Positions 1 through 11,672 of a stretch of DNA of 64,000 bases are shown piece after piece. The notes under the pieces are model-generated. The model was not told the DNA's origin and ran no database searches. It saw only the letters and a list, made by a program, of their open reading frames with translations. A program made the translations under genes and the position numbers. How positions within the stretch are numbered: the stretch's first letter is position 1; each line of letters begins with the position of its first letter. This DNA is from Kalmusia sp. IMI 367209. Taxonomy: Eukaryota; Ascomycota; Dothideomycetes; Pleosporales; Didymosphaeriaceae. The stretch is from the NCBI GenBank assembly GCA_027946365.1, contig JAPEUQ010000015.1:248001-312000 (forward strand), written 5' to 3'.

Positions 1-2670
1 AATTGATACGTACCACAATATCCTTCTTGGCTACAGCAACTTCCCTGAGGCCATGATCCGCAGAACATGTCTTTATGGTTCGCGCCACAGGTACCGTCTG
101 TTGTTTCGCCACCAGTGACACAGTCGCCCGATTGACAACCGCTACCACAATGCGCAGCGCTATATCCGCAGTAACCACCACTAGATCAAAGAATTAGTAC
201 AGGAATCAGCTATCTTCTCGAGTTGAGCGTACTGACCTTGAACAGCAATTGCCAGCTGACCAATCCCCGCAAATGGTGTGACCATGAGCAACACCGCAGG
301 TACCGTCCGTCGTTTTGTTGGGTTCCAATCCGCTTATGTGTTGTTAGTTGAGAGAATGAACTAGTGTGAGGAGTCTCTTACTTTCCAGGGCCCGAGTTGA
401 AATCGACACTCCATGCCATAGTGCCACCAAAGCATTGATTGTCGGCCCAAGCCTTCTTCCGTGCGATAGTGCTCTCATCATCGTAACCAATCCACTGATC
501 CTCCCAGGTGAGCTCCATCATCATTGCGTCAGGTAGGTACCTAATGCCATCATCGCGTCAGTAGATGAACCCGACGGAGTCCTCCCGCCTCATAAGATAT
601 TCACATACCTTGGTGTCAGGCCCTTCTTTTTGATCAAATCTTTGATCTCGCTCAAACCCATGGCTCCATCAGAGTGACTACAAGCACCAGGCTTACTGGG
701 TCCTTTAAAGGGGCAGCCTAAGGTATTGCAGCTTGGATCTGACAAGGTGTAGCCCCTTCCGTAAAGAGCCACTCCGAAATTAACCTTTGAAGCATCTAGC
801 TCATCAAACCACAAGGGGAGCGTGTCATTCGCGATTTCGCGAATGTCTGATTGACCACGAACAACTGGAGTGATAGTCTTCTGGTTTATATCCCAAGGGC
901 CGTGGAGGTCTAACGCGGAGATCAAAGTCAGGGCCGAATCAAAATATAGAGAAACTGCAGTCTTTAAGAACTTGAGGGAACTCACCATAAGCCATGAATC
1001 CAAAGAAGTCCACCGAGCTTTCCATAGCCTTGGCGTCGAAATAGCGCAAGTACCAATAGTCAGGTGCCAAGGTTAAACTGATGCCATATTTGGTCCCGAA
1101 TGCGGCACGCATCTCTTGTACGAGAAGGACGAAATTCTTTGTGTCGTCTTCATGTCCTCCACGTTCAGGAGCGACGGGGTATTCCCAATCGAGGTCAACG
1201 CCCTGGAAGCCATATTTGGTCATGAAGTCCACAAGCGATTTTATGAACGCTGCGCGGTTGCTCGAGGTTGAACAAACTTTGCTCCTAATTGGCCAAAAGT
1301 TAACAGCCTGCGTCGGAAGTAAAATTTCTGGGGAAACTCCTGTCATTCTTACCATGTTTCATGCGTTGGATTAGGTGCAGGATCGCTGAAATCGAAGCCT
1401 CCTACTGCTATCCAACTACATAAGTTTGTCAGTGATCTGAGCTGAGAATTGCTTTTTTTTAATTGAACTCACGTCTGCAGTCCTCGACTCTTCAGTGCAG
1501 TAAACTGGGTGTAAAGAGGAATATCTGCGGAGTTCCCGGGTACAATAGAGTAAGAGTTTGGGTCAATGGATGCAAAGGCGAAATACAAGTGCGTGTAACC
1601 GTCACTCGCAATATCATTCGGAAAGATGTTGTTGCACCATCGGTCGCGAGTGTTGGATCCTTGGTAGTAGCCAATCTATAAAGTCAGTTCCGATGGTGAT
1701 ATCATTAGTCCTGAAGAGCTTACTGTACGTCCCTTGGAGGAACCAGTACCCAAGCCGCAGGTGCGGCCCTTTTTGACCTCACATGAGCCGAAGTTCTTTT
1801 GGCAAGGGAGTGTGTTGCCTTGTGGGTCACCGTTGACACAGTAAAGTTCAGAGGTCTGGAAGCAATCAATCTAAAGCTTTCAGAGATGGACTGAAGCACT
1901 TACACCACACCATCCGGTAGCAGAGCAGCAGAGATTCATTCCACACTTAACTTTGCCATCTTTACTATATTGGCCACACATGGCTGTGGCGCCACAGGTA
2001 GAGCCTGTACACTATCATAAGGCATTCGGATCAGTACATTTCTGTATATAAAATTGGTAGGGCTCTTATAGCAGCACTGATTAAAGGTTTGGGATACCGT
2101 AGTACCTATTGCAGTGTACCATATTGTGCCCAAATCTTTGACAGCGTACGACGGGATTGACTTACATTTCCTGTGCCACAGAATGTCGGACCATAGCCAC
2201 ATGTGCCATGAACGCTGCAACAACTGGTGGGAAAGTCTGGATTAGCGAAAAAAGTTCTCGACAACTCTAGATACAGCTTTACTTACCTTCCATCAGCGCA
2301 GGTGCCGTCTGGTAGACATTTAGTCGCATCGCGGCGGACGAGGCCAGACGCAAGGCCAGCTGCCCAAGACGTCATTGTATCCTCAGCAGCGAGTGCATGA
2401 TCAATGACTTCTGGTGGGGTGAATTGAGGGTGTTGATGAGTTGGTTCCCTTGCACGAGAGACCTCAGAGCGGGCATAGATGTTCAAGACTTGATTGCTCT
2501 CTTCTGATATCCGGTCAACAGCGAAACCGAAAAAGAGAGGAAGTAAACATACCTAGATCAACGCCATCTGAGGTATCCAACCATGGAAGAGCCGATGCTT
2601 GGGCGGTTTTTTGGCCAATATCTGCAAGTAGGAACAGAAAACCCAGAGCGACGAACCTACGGAAGGCCAT
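1..2670 (-). CDS. GH18 subgroup C chitinase with CBM18 domains, 3' end beyond left edge
   Basis: Secreted endochitinase that would hydrolyse beta-1,4-GlcNAc polymers in fungal walls or competitors. The first ATG at 2670 opens a signal peptide (MAFRRFVALGFLFLLADIG), followed after introns by Cys-rich chitin-binding modules (about 1900-2310). The GH18 barrel lies at about 400-1700: it contains GYYQGSNTRDRWC, the catalytic motif GVDLDWEYP (Glu is the proton donor) and DLHGPWD. After the barrel, further Cys-rich CBM18-like modules (about 1-400) continue past base 1. At least eight introns interrupt it. The order signal-CBM18-GH18-CBM18 is that of subgroup C fungal chitinases, whose barrel resembles the killer-toxin (zymocin) alpha chitinase; here I read it as an ordinary chitinase. 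Family assignment is firm; exact exon ends and the C-terminus are not visible. Confidence 0.9.
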
Positions 2671-5600
2671 CTTAGCTGCTAGAATTGAGGATGCGCCAAG
2701 AGCTCAGTGTGCGATGTTGAGATAGTAGACCTTTGGCTAGATAGTTATAGTTTTTTAGCATCTCGAGGCGGGTATGGCCGCAAAGATTGTATCCTGTCAG
2801 CCCTGTGTCGAACAGAATCTGCATTGCCGTTCTCCACATTACTCCTGACTATGCACGTTCGGTCTTACAGGTCGCCTGTCGAAGCAAGGCCTAGACTGCT
2901 AAGCGAACAGGCCATGTAGTATTTCGCCGTGGTATGAAGGACTAAAGGTTCAACACGGGATGTCAGCTTTCCGTATCCGGCCGTTCATTTCGATTTTTCA
3001 GACCACCAGCATCTGACACAATAAATTTTCGCCTCTTTAGCATCTCCTGCTTAGTCTCTTCCCTTCCGAACCATAAATCCGCTTATAGATGCTAGCGTAG
3101 CAATGTACAAGGCGTTCTTGCGGCTAGACGAACCGCAGAGGCTGTCTCCCCTGGTATCATGTCTTAGAACAGAGATCCCCATCAGATAGTAGATGTTTTC
3201 CACATGCTACATTGCTAACACTGTGCCATGTTAGGCAACACCTGGAATACTCTTCCATTTTCGTTTGGGAATGTAATTTTCCTAATTTGTGAATTCCACA
3301 GGTCAGGCTCTCATGATGGGGCCTGTTTCGGGGGCGGAGTTGGGCATGAGCGATCCGGTCTTAGCGGGCGTACCGCAACCGATACAGCAAGGACAAGCGA
3401 TGTTGAAAAATAAGATATGTGGTGCTTAGAAGAGGAAGGCGCTTCATTAGATTGCAGGGCGTAAACAAGCGCCGTGCGAGAGAAATCTATTGGCCTCAAA
3501 GAATCGAAGCTACTCGTTAAGATTGTGGGGCGTAAATAAGCGTCGTACGAGAAAGAAACCCATTAGCCACAAAGAATAGAATGTACTCACCAAGATTGCG
3601 AGGCGTAAAAAGGCGTCAGGCATATCGAGATGGCATGTATTAAACACATTGCTCAGGCGATTGTGATACCTAGGAAATCCCATAGACTTGGGACCCTGCA
3701 TCCAAGCGATTTTAGGCATGATCTGCAACGATTTGCAAGAGTGGAACCACGACCGGGTTAAAGAAGTGTCTCTGCTATTAGAGTATCTGTAAATATAACT
3801 CAGCCTTGCCGTCAAACGTTTGGTTGGCCGCCCAGGTACGCTTTGCACAGCAACGAATGTCCGACTTTGTTGGCTCCTTGACCCTCCGCGAACCGATGAC
3901 ACGCACTCTTGTCCTCTGCTTTTTCTCAGACCACGTTTCAAGTATCACCGATGTAAAACAACATCTAAGATACAGAATTTGCAGAAAATTTCGACGGACC
4001 TCCTGTTCCTAGCCGCTCGCGCTAGCTGTTCATCGCTTCAATCTCACACATTCGTTTTCCACTTTTACCTCGGCACTACCATACCCGCTACTGCAGGTAC
4101 CAAAATAAGTCGCAATCCACCCATATCCTCGGCCTGGCATTGAATATTGAATACGGGTGCGCGCTAATTAATTTACGTAAAGATAATTTCGTCAGTCGAT
4201 GCAGATGTTTAATGGGGCCGTTTGCCAAAATGATTCTCGGTGACTCTAACCGACTACGCGTGGTGTCAGGATAAGCCTTTCCCAAGCTTTCTCGGCACCA
4301 CCGATCTTTCCTACCTCACGTCGTTCCTAATGTTCCCGACGGTACCGGACCGCGTGCGCAAAAGCCTTTTTAGCTCATGGTCTGCTGATGGCGATTAGCG
4401 TAGTCGGAGGCGGAGGATCGTCCAACATGCTGGGAATGACACCTCAAGAACGGGCGAGGATTCTACAGGCTACATCACATGTCACCAATAGAGCAATGTA
4501 CGCGAATCTCGTGTAAAGGGACGTGGAGTAGCTAGGAGGGCATGTGATTGTAGGATTGCATTCGAACCTGCATGTCCACCAACAAGGCTTCGAAACACTC
4601 GGAATGGGACGAACCTGTATACATTTCTCATTCATAACAACTCGAAATGAGTTTGGATCCTGTTGAAAGGGTTGCGTCGCCGTTTGGTGTGATAGCGGAA
4701 GCGGCGACCAGCGGATGCCAGGGCTGGATTATCTCTCGAAAACTGGTTAAGGTCCTACATCTAGAGCATTGAGGGCTGTTCCAGGTCTCCAAATAACTCA
4801 AGAGACAATGTTCTATAGTTTTGGTACAAACTTAGGGTCTATAGAAAGAGCTACAACACTTCAAGGTAGTGACGGCAGGCTGCATTGGCGGCGGTGAGGT
4901 CCAGATGATCCATCGCAGACTAACGAGCATATTGTAGCTAAAATATCAGCGCTCATTCGACAATTGGACAAGTGGAGACATTTTAGGATGTCGAAGGGAT
5001 GTAGCTTCGGGGTCCCGGCACCCGAACTGCGTTGCCGTTGGGCGTGGTACCGGTAGTGTCATGACCTGTGAGTCTACCACTAGTTCGTACTCAGAAAGCA
5101 ACGACTGTCCACGAAAATGGGGTCGGAGCGAATGCAAACAATGCACATATACTCAAGGGATCGTCAGCTATCGATAAAGTCCAATCCTTTGCGATTCCAA
5201 TCACGTGGGTTAGTGCTACAGCAGAGGGGACCAGCCAGGGTACCTGCCTCGGGTTAGTCCAACGAAGATCCGCACCCACGGCATCGGGATGAATCTGGAT
5301 ATGCTTTCACCACTAAGGAGATAAATGACTTTGATCTAGTAGTATTCTAGAAAGGAGGCAGTGCTGCTGTAGAAACACTTCAATGGACGAGTCAAACCCC
5401 GTAACTCGCCATAGTAGCGTTGACAGGCCCCGCTAAGCCATAAGTATGCACGGTACTGGGACAGGACTGTGAGCACCTACAGTGCGATGAAATATCGCTG
5501 ACGCAGCACGTTGCTGGCAAACAACAGGTCGGTCGACCAAGTGATACGAATGTCCAGGGATACCTACAGGTGACAAAAAGAAATCACGGTTGTTTGTTTA

Positions 5601-6099
5601 AAACATTACGCGCACGCAAATACAAGCGTACAGAGTTGACTCCCAGCTTGAGGTATCGATTATCAAGTGGCTAGGTGTTTTTGAAAGTCAGCCATTACGA
5701 GTCCATAGTGTTGGGTATGTGTGAAGAAGAAAAGTGAGTGTCAAGATTAGCGCAATAACATACACGCACATTGCATGATTCCATAGTTTCGGGGAGATCT
5801 AAAGTTGAGCATAAAATCCTAGGAAGCCACATTTTTTTTCGTCGCCGTATCTATGACTTGCCATAATCTATCAAGTCAAAATAGGACAATCTACATCAAC
5901 ACCCTCTTGATTGTACTTACATACGAGCTGTGGGGCTCCAATGCTCAATGAGTGATTTTGCAAGATGGGCGGCTTTGTGCAGTCACTCGATGCGTGTACA
6001 AGATCATGGCAAACACAGTTGGTCCGTGCGGATGTGCAGATGCGATGAAAACAAAACCCACAAACCAAACGTGAATAAGCACGTCGAAGCCGCCTCTTG
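2671..6099. other. Gene-poor intergenic region
   Basis: About 3.4 kb with only short, unrelated open frames and no domain I recognise. The longest (3510-3941, minus) overlaps a tandem repeat and has no family features. The part from 2671 to about 3000 probably holds the chitinase promoter, though I see no clear TATA element. The rest could be decayed mobile DNA, but no terminal repeats or transposase remnants are visible. Confidence 0.5.
3451..3620. repeat. Imperfect tandem repeat, 71-73 bp unit
   Basis: Two adjacent units begin at 3451 and 3522, and a third, truncated unit begins at 3595. Each starts attg(c/t)(a/g)(g/a)gggcgtaaa-like and continues with aagcg(c/t)cgt(g/a)cgag in the first two copies. 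The copies differ largely by C/T and A/G transitions, which fits either ageing or RIP-type mutation. I see no gene function. Confidence 0.75.
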
Positions 6100-6107
6100 T
6101 ATATAGA
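6100..6107 (+). promoter_or_regulatory. Possible TATA element of the gene at 6268
   Basis: A TATATAG run stands about 160 bases upstream of the ATG. A probable 5'-UTR intron (6202-6263: GTAAGT donor, GCTAAC branch, TTAG acceptor) would shorten the mRNA distance to about 100 bases. Confidence 0.35.
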
Positions 6108-6267
6108 CAACTGGCAGAAGATGCAGAATTATACTCAATTCCTCACTCGTACTCAAATTTGACACTAGATCTCGACTGTCCACAGCAAGAATCATTCTCA
6201 AGTAAGTCCATCAAGATTAGACTTACTAGCTTTTTGAGCCACCGAGCTAACCTTCACACTTAGGACA

Positions 6268-6741
6268 ATGTATATCCAAACGCCTGACAAACAGGCTGAG
6301 CGTGGTGTTCCGATCCGCAGGCTCATCTTCAACACCAAAGTCTTCGACGATGCAGATTTGAGGCAGAAGCTGGAGAGAGTCAACGAGACCAGCAAGGCAA
6401 TGCTTGAGACTGCCTTGGACCCAGCGGAGCACAAGGCAATCGAAGGTGCCGTGAATCAGGAAGACAAGAATCATGGCACTCTCGTGAAACTCGACGTAAG
6501 TACATTCAACAACGACAGTCTTGCCAGGCTGACGATTGACTCCCAGGCTCAGTTCAAGGAGGCTCTCCGACAGTGTCCGAAGGATCTTATCAAACACCTG
6601 CCTTACAATCACTTGGAGGAGAAGGAGGAGGAGGAGGCCATCGACAAGGTTTGTGCATTCAACCAGGAGGCGGCCAAGCATAAGAGTCCGTTGCTGCTGC
6701 CTCCGAAGAGGTGCAAGGGACCGAAGGGCAACCCCACTTGA
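6268..6741 (+). CDS. Small acidic hypothetical protein, about 140 aa
   Basis: I do not recognise the family. The frame runs from ATG 6268 to 6741. A likely intron at 6496-6546 (GTAAGT donor, GCTGAC branch, CCCAG acceptor, 51 bases, in frame) removes 17 residues and leaves 140. A second intron seems to lie in the 5' leader (6202-6263). The protein is hydrophilic, without signal peptide or membrane segment. It has a Glu-rich run (EEKEEEEA) near the C-terminus and ends in a basic, Pro-rich tail (PPKRCKGPKGNP), so a cytosolic or nuclear location is plausible. Two splice-consistent introns support a real gene. Function is unknown and lineage-restricted distribution would not surprise me. Confidence 0.6.
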   Translation: MYIQTPDKQAERGVPIRRLIFNTKVFDDADLRQKLERVNETSKAMLETALDPAEHKAIEGAVNQEDKNHGTLVKLDVSTFNNDSLARLTIDSQAQFKEALRQCPKDLIKHLPYNHLEEKEEEEAIDKVCAFNQEAAKHKSPLLLPPKRCKGPKGNPT

Positions 6742-7195
6742 GTCAGCGATCTTTAGTCACACAAAGACCTTGTTCGACCTGGTCAGGCTTTCATACAAAC
6801 GACAAAACATAGATACCTGGAAATGATGTATGCTACTAAATAGTCTCAGTTACTTCATCAATCAAATCACTGTTCGAACCATAAGTGAAGTCTTTCTGGA
6901 TCTTCGATCAGTTGAATAGCCTACCATAAACCTACAGGCTACTTCCCTTCTTGAGCATGAAGACTATCTCAGAATTGTGTGATCCTATCCTGAAGTGTCT
7001 GTCTCTGCCCAATCACACACTCACATGACGTGTTGCGCAAACAGACTTCGATACACCGTGCCCGAGAGCAAATTGCTTCATATTACGCGACAGCAAAGCA
7101 TAACCCATCGTTAGCCATACTAATACCTTCATTTTAACTCCACTTTCGAATCATTTTTTCAGCCCTGATACCCACTCCAGAATCATCTGCCTATT
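6742..7195. other. Intergenic, nothing recognised
   Basis: About 450 bases with no supported gene. The final part (about 7110-7195) has a pyrimidine-rich run ending in TTTTTTCAG at 7163 that could be the acceptor of a leader intron of the next gene. Confidence 0.4.
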
Positions 7196-7670
7196 ATGAA
7201 TCCCGCCCTTCCCTCCTGGTCTACCATCAACGCCAACTGCACGCACCCGCCCACAGACTGGTACGCAAGCTTCTGCGTCATGCCCAGTTCCACATCCCTT
7301 CTTTGAACCCGAACTGACCCGAACGTCCAGGCAAGTCAAACCCGCCCTCATTATCGTCCCCGAGCCCTATATATATGTATCCAATTCCTCAGGTAATCGC
7401 GCCATCCTCGAGCACTGCACGGGTTCGACTGCACAGTTTTACGTCGATAATACGATGCCTGCGGATGCGATCGGGTGCGTCTTGATTGCGCACGTGGAGG
7501 ATAAGAAGGCATCGGAGGCATGGGAGTGTTACATGAACGGGAGGTTGGAGGGGCCTTATGGAGTGTTTGAGAAAGTGGAAAAGAGTGGAGTGGAGAGAAG
7601 GGATGTGAGTATTGCAGTCTGGGCTGCGTTGGCGCTGGGGATTGTTGGCACGGTTCTCGGATGCGCTTGA
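7196..7670 (+). CDS. Small Cys-containing protein with C-terminal hydrophobic tail, unknown
   Basis: Not recognised. Two exons give a continuous frame: 7196-7260 and 7331-7670, joined across a 70-base intron with a GTACGC donor, a GAACTGACC branch and a CCAG acceptor. The predicted product is 134 residues. It contains several Cys and potential N-glycosylation sites (NCT, NSS, NTM) and ends in a hydrophobic stretch (VWAALALGIVGTVLGCA) like a GPI-anchor signal or tail anchor. No signal peptide is visible at this start, so an upstream exon may be missing. If one exists, the product would be a surface protein. The splice join is convincing; the N-terminus is uncertain. Confidence 0.55.
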
Positions 7671-8137
7671 GTAGGCAAGTACCTGTGTAGGGTTGGCATT
7701 GTTATGTCCTTAAGCTGTTCTATGCTAACACCAGATAGCGTAGTCGAACTTGCGACTCGTTGAACTTTGCGGGCATGGTAACTAGGCGTTCGAAATTGGG
7801 TGTTACCCTCAGTCTTTATACTAGCACCACCTTTTCCGAGAGTAAAACAGTCTTTAGCGGTATCTCTATTGGGCATCGACTGAGGCACAGATGAGAAATA
7901 CAGGTATTCAATCTGTAGCTTAAGCCTACTCCTTGTACCTCTCGGTAGTCTTAAGATGATTCTCTCAGTTTGCGTATTATGCTGTTGCGGATGCCTAGGC
8001 TCTGGCGCTTTATCAAATGTATCTTGCATCTTGGTGTAAGTCATCCCGAAATACTCCCACAATTCTCCGATCAGTGTAGCCGTACCCTTAAATCTTTGGC
8101 TCACAAACCACGAACTCATTAAACGCACCTAATAACG
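7671..8137. other. Intergenic between convergent genes
   Basis: About 470 bases between two convergent stop codons. Open frames on the minus strand here show no family features; I see nothing else. Confidence 0.4.
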
Positions 8138-9647
8138 TTAGCACATCTTCAATCCAACGCTGTCAAATAAGTTACCCCCGAGGAAAAGCCGTCCTGTCTT
8201 GACATCGTGCCTGACAGTCGTGATCCCATTCATCACCTCCGCCTTCCCATCCTCCAACATCTTCACCACCTCATACGCCCCCTGATCCTTTCCATATGTA
8301 TTTTCCCCAACCTTCTTGATCCTCCACACGGTGGCTGGGGATTTTCGCTCCAGCGGCTTCTCCATCCACTTCAGTAACTGAACCCCATCGGGGAACCCTG
8401 GGATCCACAGATCACCGTTTGCATCTAGAGCAAGATTGTCCAGGGGCATTCCAACATGGATCTTATCGAAGAGAGTGAAAGTGCCGTAGTCGCTACCTGG
8501 AACGAGTGCATAGACGCTGATAGTACCACTCACACTGCTGGGCACGTAAATCAGGTTGTCAGCACCGCGCGCGAGGCCGTTCGGCATTTTAAAAGTTCGA
8601 GGAGGTGTCATTGCTTCACAAGCGCCTTGATGATTGCAATATACGACGCCACCGCCGCCGATGTAGAAGTCAAGTGCTTTGCGCTATCTGAGTCAGTCTT
8701 ATGGCGGGGGTACACTTATAGGGCGAAAGCTTTAGCACAGGCTGTGTGTGTATCATGCATGCCAGGGCAAGTCCGCGTGCTATAGTTCTGTAGATTTTCG
8801 TCCGGGCATTGCAGGGAGGAGGGGGGTACTTACCCATCCTAGACCCTTTGAATGGTCATTCGTCGCGACAAACGCGCCTTCACCCACGGCAGCAACATTA
8901 TTCGGTGTGTAGAGGACGTCGGGAGCCCAAACTGTGCGAAGATGATGCATGCTATTGGCTCCTTTCTTATATTCAAAGACTTCGATGGTGGCGTTAGCTC
9001 CGGTTTTGCTGGCATCGATGTGCTTGAACTGCGCATCGACTGGCGGGCGCTGGTTGACAAAGTAGAAGTGGATTGTCTTTTCATTGATGACTTCCCCGTC
9101 GAATCCTAGCATGTCGAGAGATGCATCGCCCTGGCCGGTTGCGCCGACGTAACCCACAGGTTCAATGGCTCGTAGATTGAAGGACCCGTCATCATCAGGT
9201 GAGTCGATGGTTAGGGCGAGGAATTCAGTTCCACTTGGTCTTCGTGCTGAGACATTGGATTTACCGGCTCTAGCTTTTACTCAGTCTCGATTGTAATTCA
9301 ATGCTTCGCGTAATGGCTTACGCTTGATTCCATGCTAGCCTGCCCTGTGAGCTCGCACACGCAGCATACAACCTAGTTTCATGAGCGAACATCGAACGAT
9401 ATCCTTACTTTAAGCACACTCACACTCTTGCGTCGTCATCCAGCCACAGATCCTCACAACCCGATAACCTCTCCTTCGCAACCTTTCGACACGCATACGG
9501 AAACTCATCAATCGTCTGCACCACCCGCCATACACCAAGGGTGACGAATAAGCCATCTTTGAGCAGCAGTTGCCATAGCGCCGCACCGAAAACCGCCAAC
9601 ACTGAACTGAATATGAAAAGGCTGTGAGGCATGCTATCTTTTGACAA
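8138..9647 (-). CDS. Paraoxonase/arylesterase-like calcium-dependent beta-propeller hydrolase
   Basis: Predicted hydrolase of lactones or aryl esters of the serum paraoxonase family, a six-bladed propeller with central calcium. Four exons (9647-9424, 9372-9322, 9269-8834, 8683-8138) join in phase to 418 residues. Near the N-terminus is a membrane/signal-anchor segment (SLFIFSSVLAVFGAALWQLLL), as in animal paraoxonases. Family motifs follow in order: VLYTPNNVAAVGEGAFVATN with DH, which matches the PNDIVAVG...TNDH calcium/catalytic region; MPNGLARG; PLDNLALDANGDLW; and a last blade with GRLFLGGNLFDSVGLKMC. It is convergent with the upstream gene. Likely ER or secreted. Substrate cannot be told from sequence. 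Confidence 0.87.
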
Positions 9648-10021
9648 TGTGAATATTTGTAACAGCGTCTAAAGTGTTATATATGCTGCGATGTCGGTAT
9701 GTCGTTAGGTAGCTGTGCCTCAATCATGAGCGCAACTTTTGGGGTCGCCGGAACAACAATCACCCCGGTTGGGTGGGCTTGATGCTTGCATGCAAGGATT
9801 CCCTAAGCGAGGAATTCCTCAAGTCCTTCTACCTAACTGGACAGTGGATCCTAGAACAACACAAGGTGGATAAATTTGCGTCGCTGATGTGGAACTACTG
9901 ATTAATTCTGATGTTTCTGACTCTTCTGACATAGCATCGGCGCAACGTTGCTGCGTAGGATGTACCTTTTGATCATAGCCTTCGTGACACGTACAAAACC
10001 ACTCGCATGTATCTCTCTTTC
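9648..10021. other. Intergenic, nothing recognised
   Basis: About 370 bases upstream of the paraoxonase-like gene and downstream of the SDR. It presumably holds the promoter of the former and the terminator of the latter; no clear element is seen. Confidence 0.4.
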
Positions 10022-10801
10022 TCAAGCAGGCACTTTTACTCCCGTAAAATTAGCGCATAACTCTAGCAACCTGTCCTGCTTTCCCTCGTCGTTGGTAACA
10101 GCCTGTGGTCTTCCCTCCCGCGGCCCGGGATTATAGTACATCCCACTCCTCTGAGCGTCCGTCTCCTCACCCTCCGCCAGCATGATGTATGTAGCCACCG
10201 CCGCCTCCGTACTGCCCGATGCCCGTTCGCCACCCATCTTCGTCGGCACCCAACCCGGGTCTAACACATTGCTCTTCACATCCGGCCACCGCCGCGTAAA
10301 AGCCTTCGCAAACAAAACGTTGTGTACTTTGCTCGCGCGATACGCTTTGATGTAATCATACTCCTTCTCGCCACGCCGCTGCCACAGTATATCGTCTAAG
10401 CTACCATCCCCGCTCTGGTGCATATCGCTCGACACAAAGATCAACCTCTTCGGCCTATTTGTCAAGCAAGTCAAGATATATGGCGCGAGGGTATTGACCG
10501 CTGCGAGCGCGGGAATGCCGTCAACCGTCTCTCTATACGGCCCGCGAAACAGGCCCGCATTGTGGATCACACAGTCGAACGTGCCGAACGCGTTCACGTC
10601 TTCGGCAAGCTTCTTCGTGTCGGCGATGCTAGATAGGTCGCCCGTTACGACGGCTTCGGCGCCGGGGCAGGCAGACGTCGCATCTTGGGCGCGTTGCGGG
10701 TTGCGGGCGTGGAGAACGACAGTGTGCCCGCGGGCGACGAGGCGTTGAGCGACGATCGAACCGAGGCCATCGGAAGAGCCGGTGATGAATATGCGTGCCA
10801 T
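10022..10801 (-). CDS. Short-chain dehydrogenase/reductase (retinol-dehydrogenase-like)
   Basis: Cytosolic NAD(P)-dependent oxidoreductase of 259 residues, intronless. The Rossmann glycine motif is at the N-terminus (FITGSSDGLG), then a DLSS segment that contacts the adenine, NAG (in IHNAG), the catalytic serine region (FVSSDMHQSG) and YRASK as the YxxxK catalytic pair. PGWVPTKMGG is the usual segment after strand 6. I chose ATG 10801 because it starts directly before the first beta strand; the frame is open upstream to 10891 but only through a GTG. Lengths and motifs are those of classical SDRs. Substrate unknown. Confidence 0.88.
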   Translation of the reverse strand: MARIFITGSSDGLGSIVAQRLVARGHTVVLHARNPQRAQDATSACPGAEAVVTGDLSSIADTKKLAEDVNAFGTFDCVIHNAGLFRGPYRETVDGIPALAAVNTLAPYILTCLTNRPKRLIFVSSDMHQSGDGSLDDILWQRRGEKEYDYIKAYRASKVHNVLFAKAFTRRWPDVKSNVLDPGWVPTKMGGERASGSTEAAVATYIMLAEGEETDAQRSGMYYNPGPREGRPQAVTNDEGKQDRLLELCANFTGVKVPA

Positions 10802-11672
10802 CTGGAGGTATGATGGCGGTATTGAAGAGATAGCCTGGTGAGAAGGGATGTAGTGTCGCACTGTGCCCCGTTGAGAACCCGGAGGCGCCACGAATCACGT
10901 CATAGATTGTGAGACATGACTATATAACGATGAGTCGCAGGCGCCGGAAAGGTTTCACCATGGCCAGTGCAGAGATTGAAAGCTTCTGGCTTCCTATGTA
11001 TCAAACGCAAACGTAGAACAATACATGAATATTCCGAGCTTTGCATAAATGGTGCCAGCCTTCACATTACGTAATTGCACTAAGCCTACTTGGAAAAAGA
11101 CTTCGTCCTCCCTTCAACAAGAGCTCCACGTGCCGTCCAACGTCTTCTCATCTTCTAGTTATTCCACTGCTTTGACTTCCGCTTTGATTAGCTCAACCAA
11201 CATTAGAGTAGAGGAGAGTCGGAACCGAAGACGAGCGCTACTCGGGCCCGACGATGTCATAATCTTAACGCCGAGGCTACCGCCGAGACTTGAATCTTTT
11301 TGCATCTCGTCTGTGATAGGGATTTGATCCTACCATTCCATGGTAAGGCTGAACTTGTCTACATCCGTATGAAGTCATACATAACCTGGCACGACTTCAC
11401 AGAATGTGTACGTATATTACGACCGAAGGTTAGCGTATTACCGCTAGAGATTTAGTGTACGAAGCAATATCAAGTTAGCGCAGGTAAGCGTACGCCAATT
11501 TCTCACGGATCTACAGTACGAACGATGGGGGACGGACGAACGAATGGCAACAGGTCTTGAAATGAGATCTAGAGACCCGCGCAGGAGTATAAATGGCCTG
11601 GTAGGAAGTTATTGAGGCTCCAGCTACAGTCAGCTCAAATCGCCTTTCTCCACTGACTGTCCCCCGGTCACC
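10802..11672. other. Intergenic, divergent promoter region
   Basis: About 870 bases between the divergent SDR and lipase genes. A frame at 11049-11327 has no family features and I regard it as chance. Confidence 0.4.
11588..11594 (+). promoter_or_regulatory. TATA box of the lipase gene
   Basis: TATAAAT lies 79 bases before the ATG at 11673, with a pyrimidine-rich stretch between them, as is common in strongly induced fungal genes for secreted enzymes. Confidence 0.6.

Noticed and set aside
1..2670. Reading the subgroup C chitinase as a killer-toxin gene
   Set aside because: The similarity to the killer-toxin subunit is only in the chitinase barrel; the gene has the normal signal-CBM18-GH18 order of fungal chitinases.
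3510..3941. 143-codon minus-strand frame
   Set aside because: It overlaps the tandem repeat, has no family motif, and its hydrophobic end is not organised like a membrane helix pair.
11049..11327. 92-codon plus-strand frame upstream of the lipase
   Set aside because: Low-complexity Ser-rich composition and no homology pattern; it lies in promoter space.
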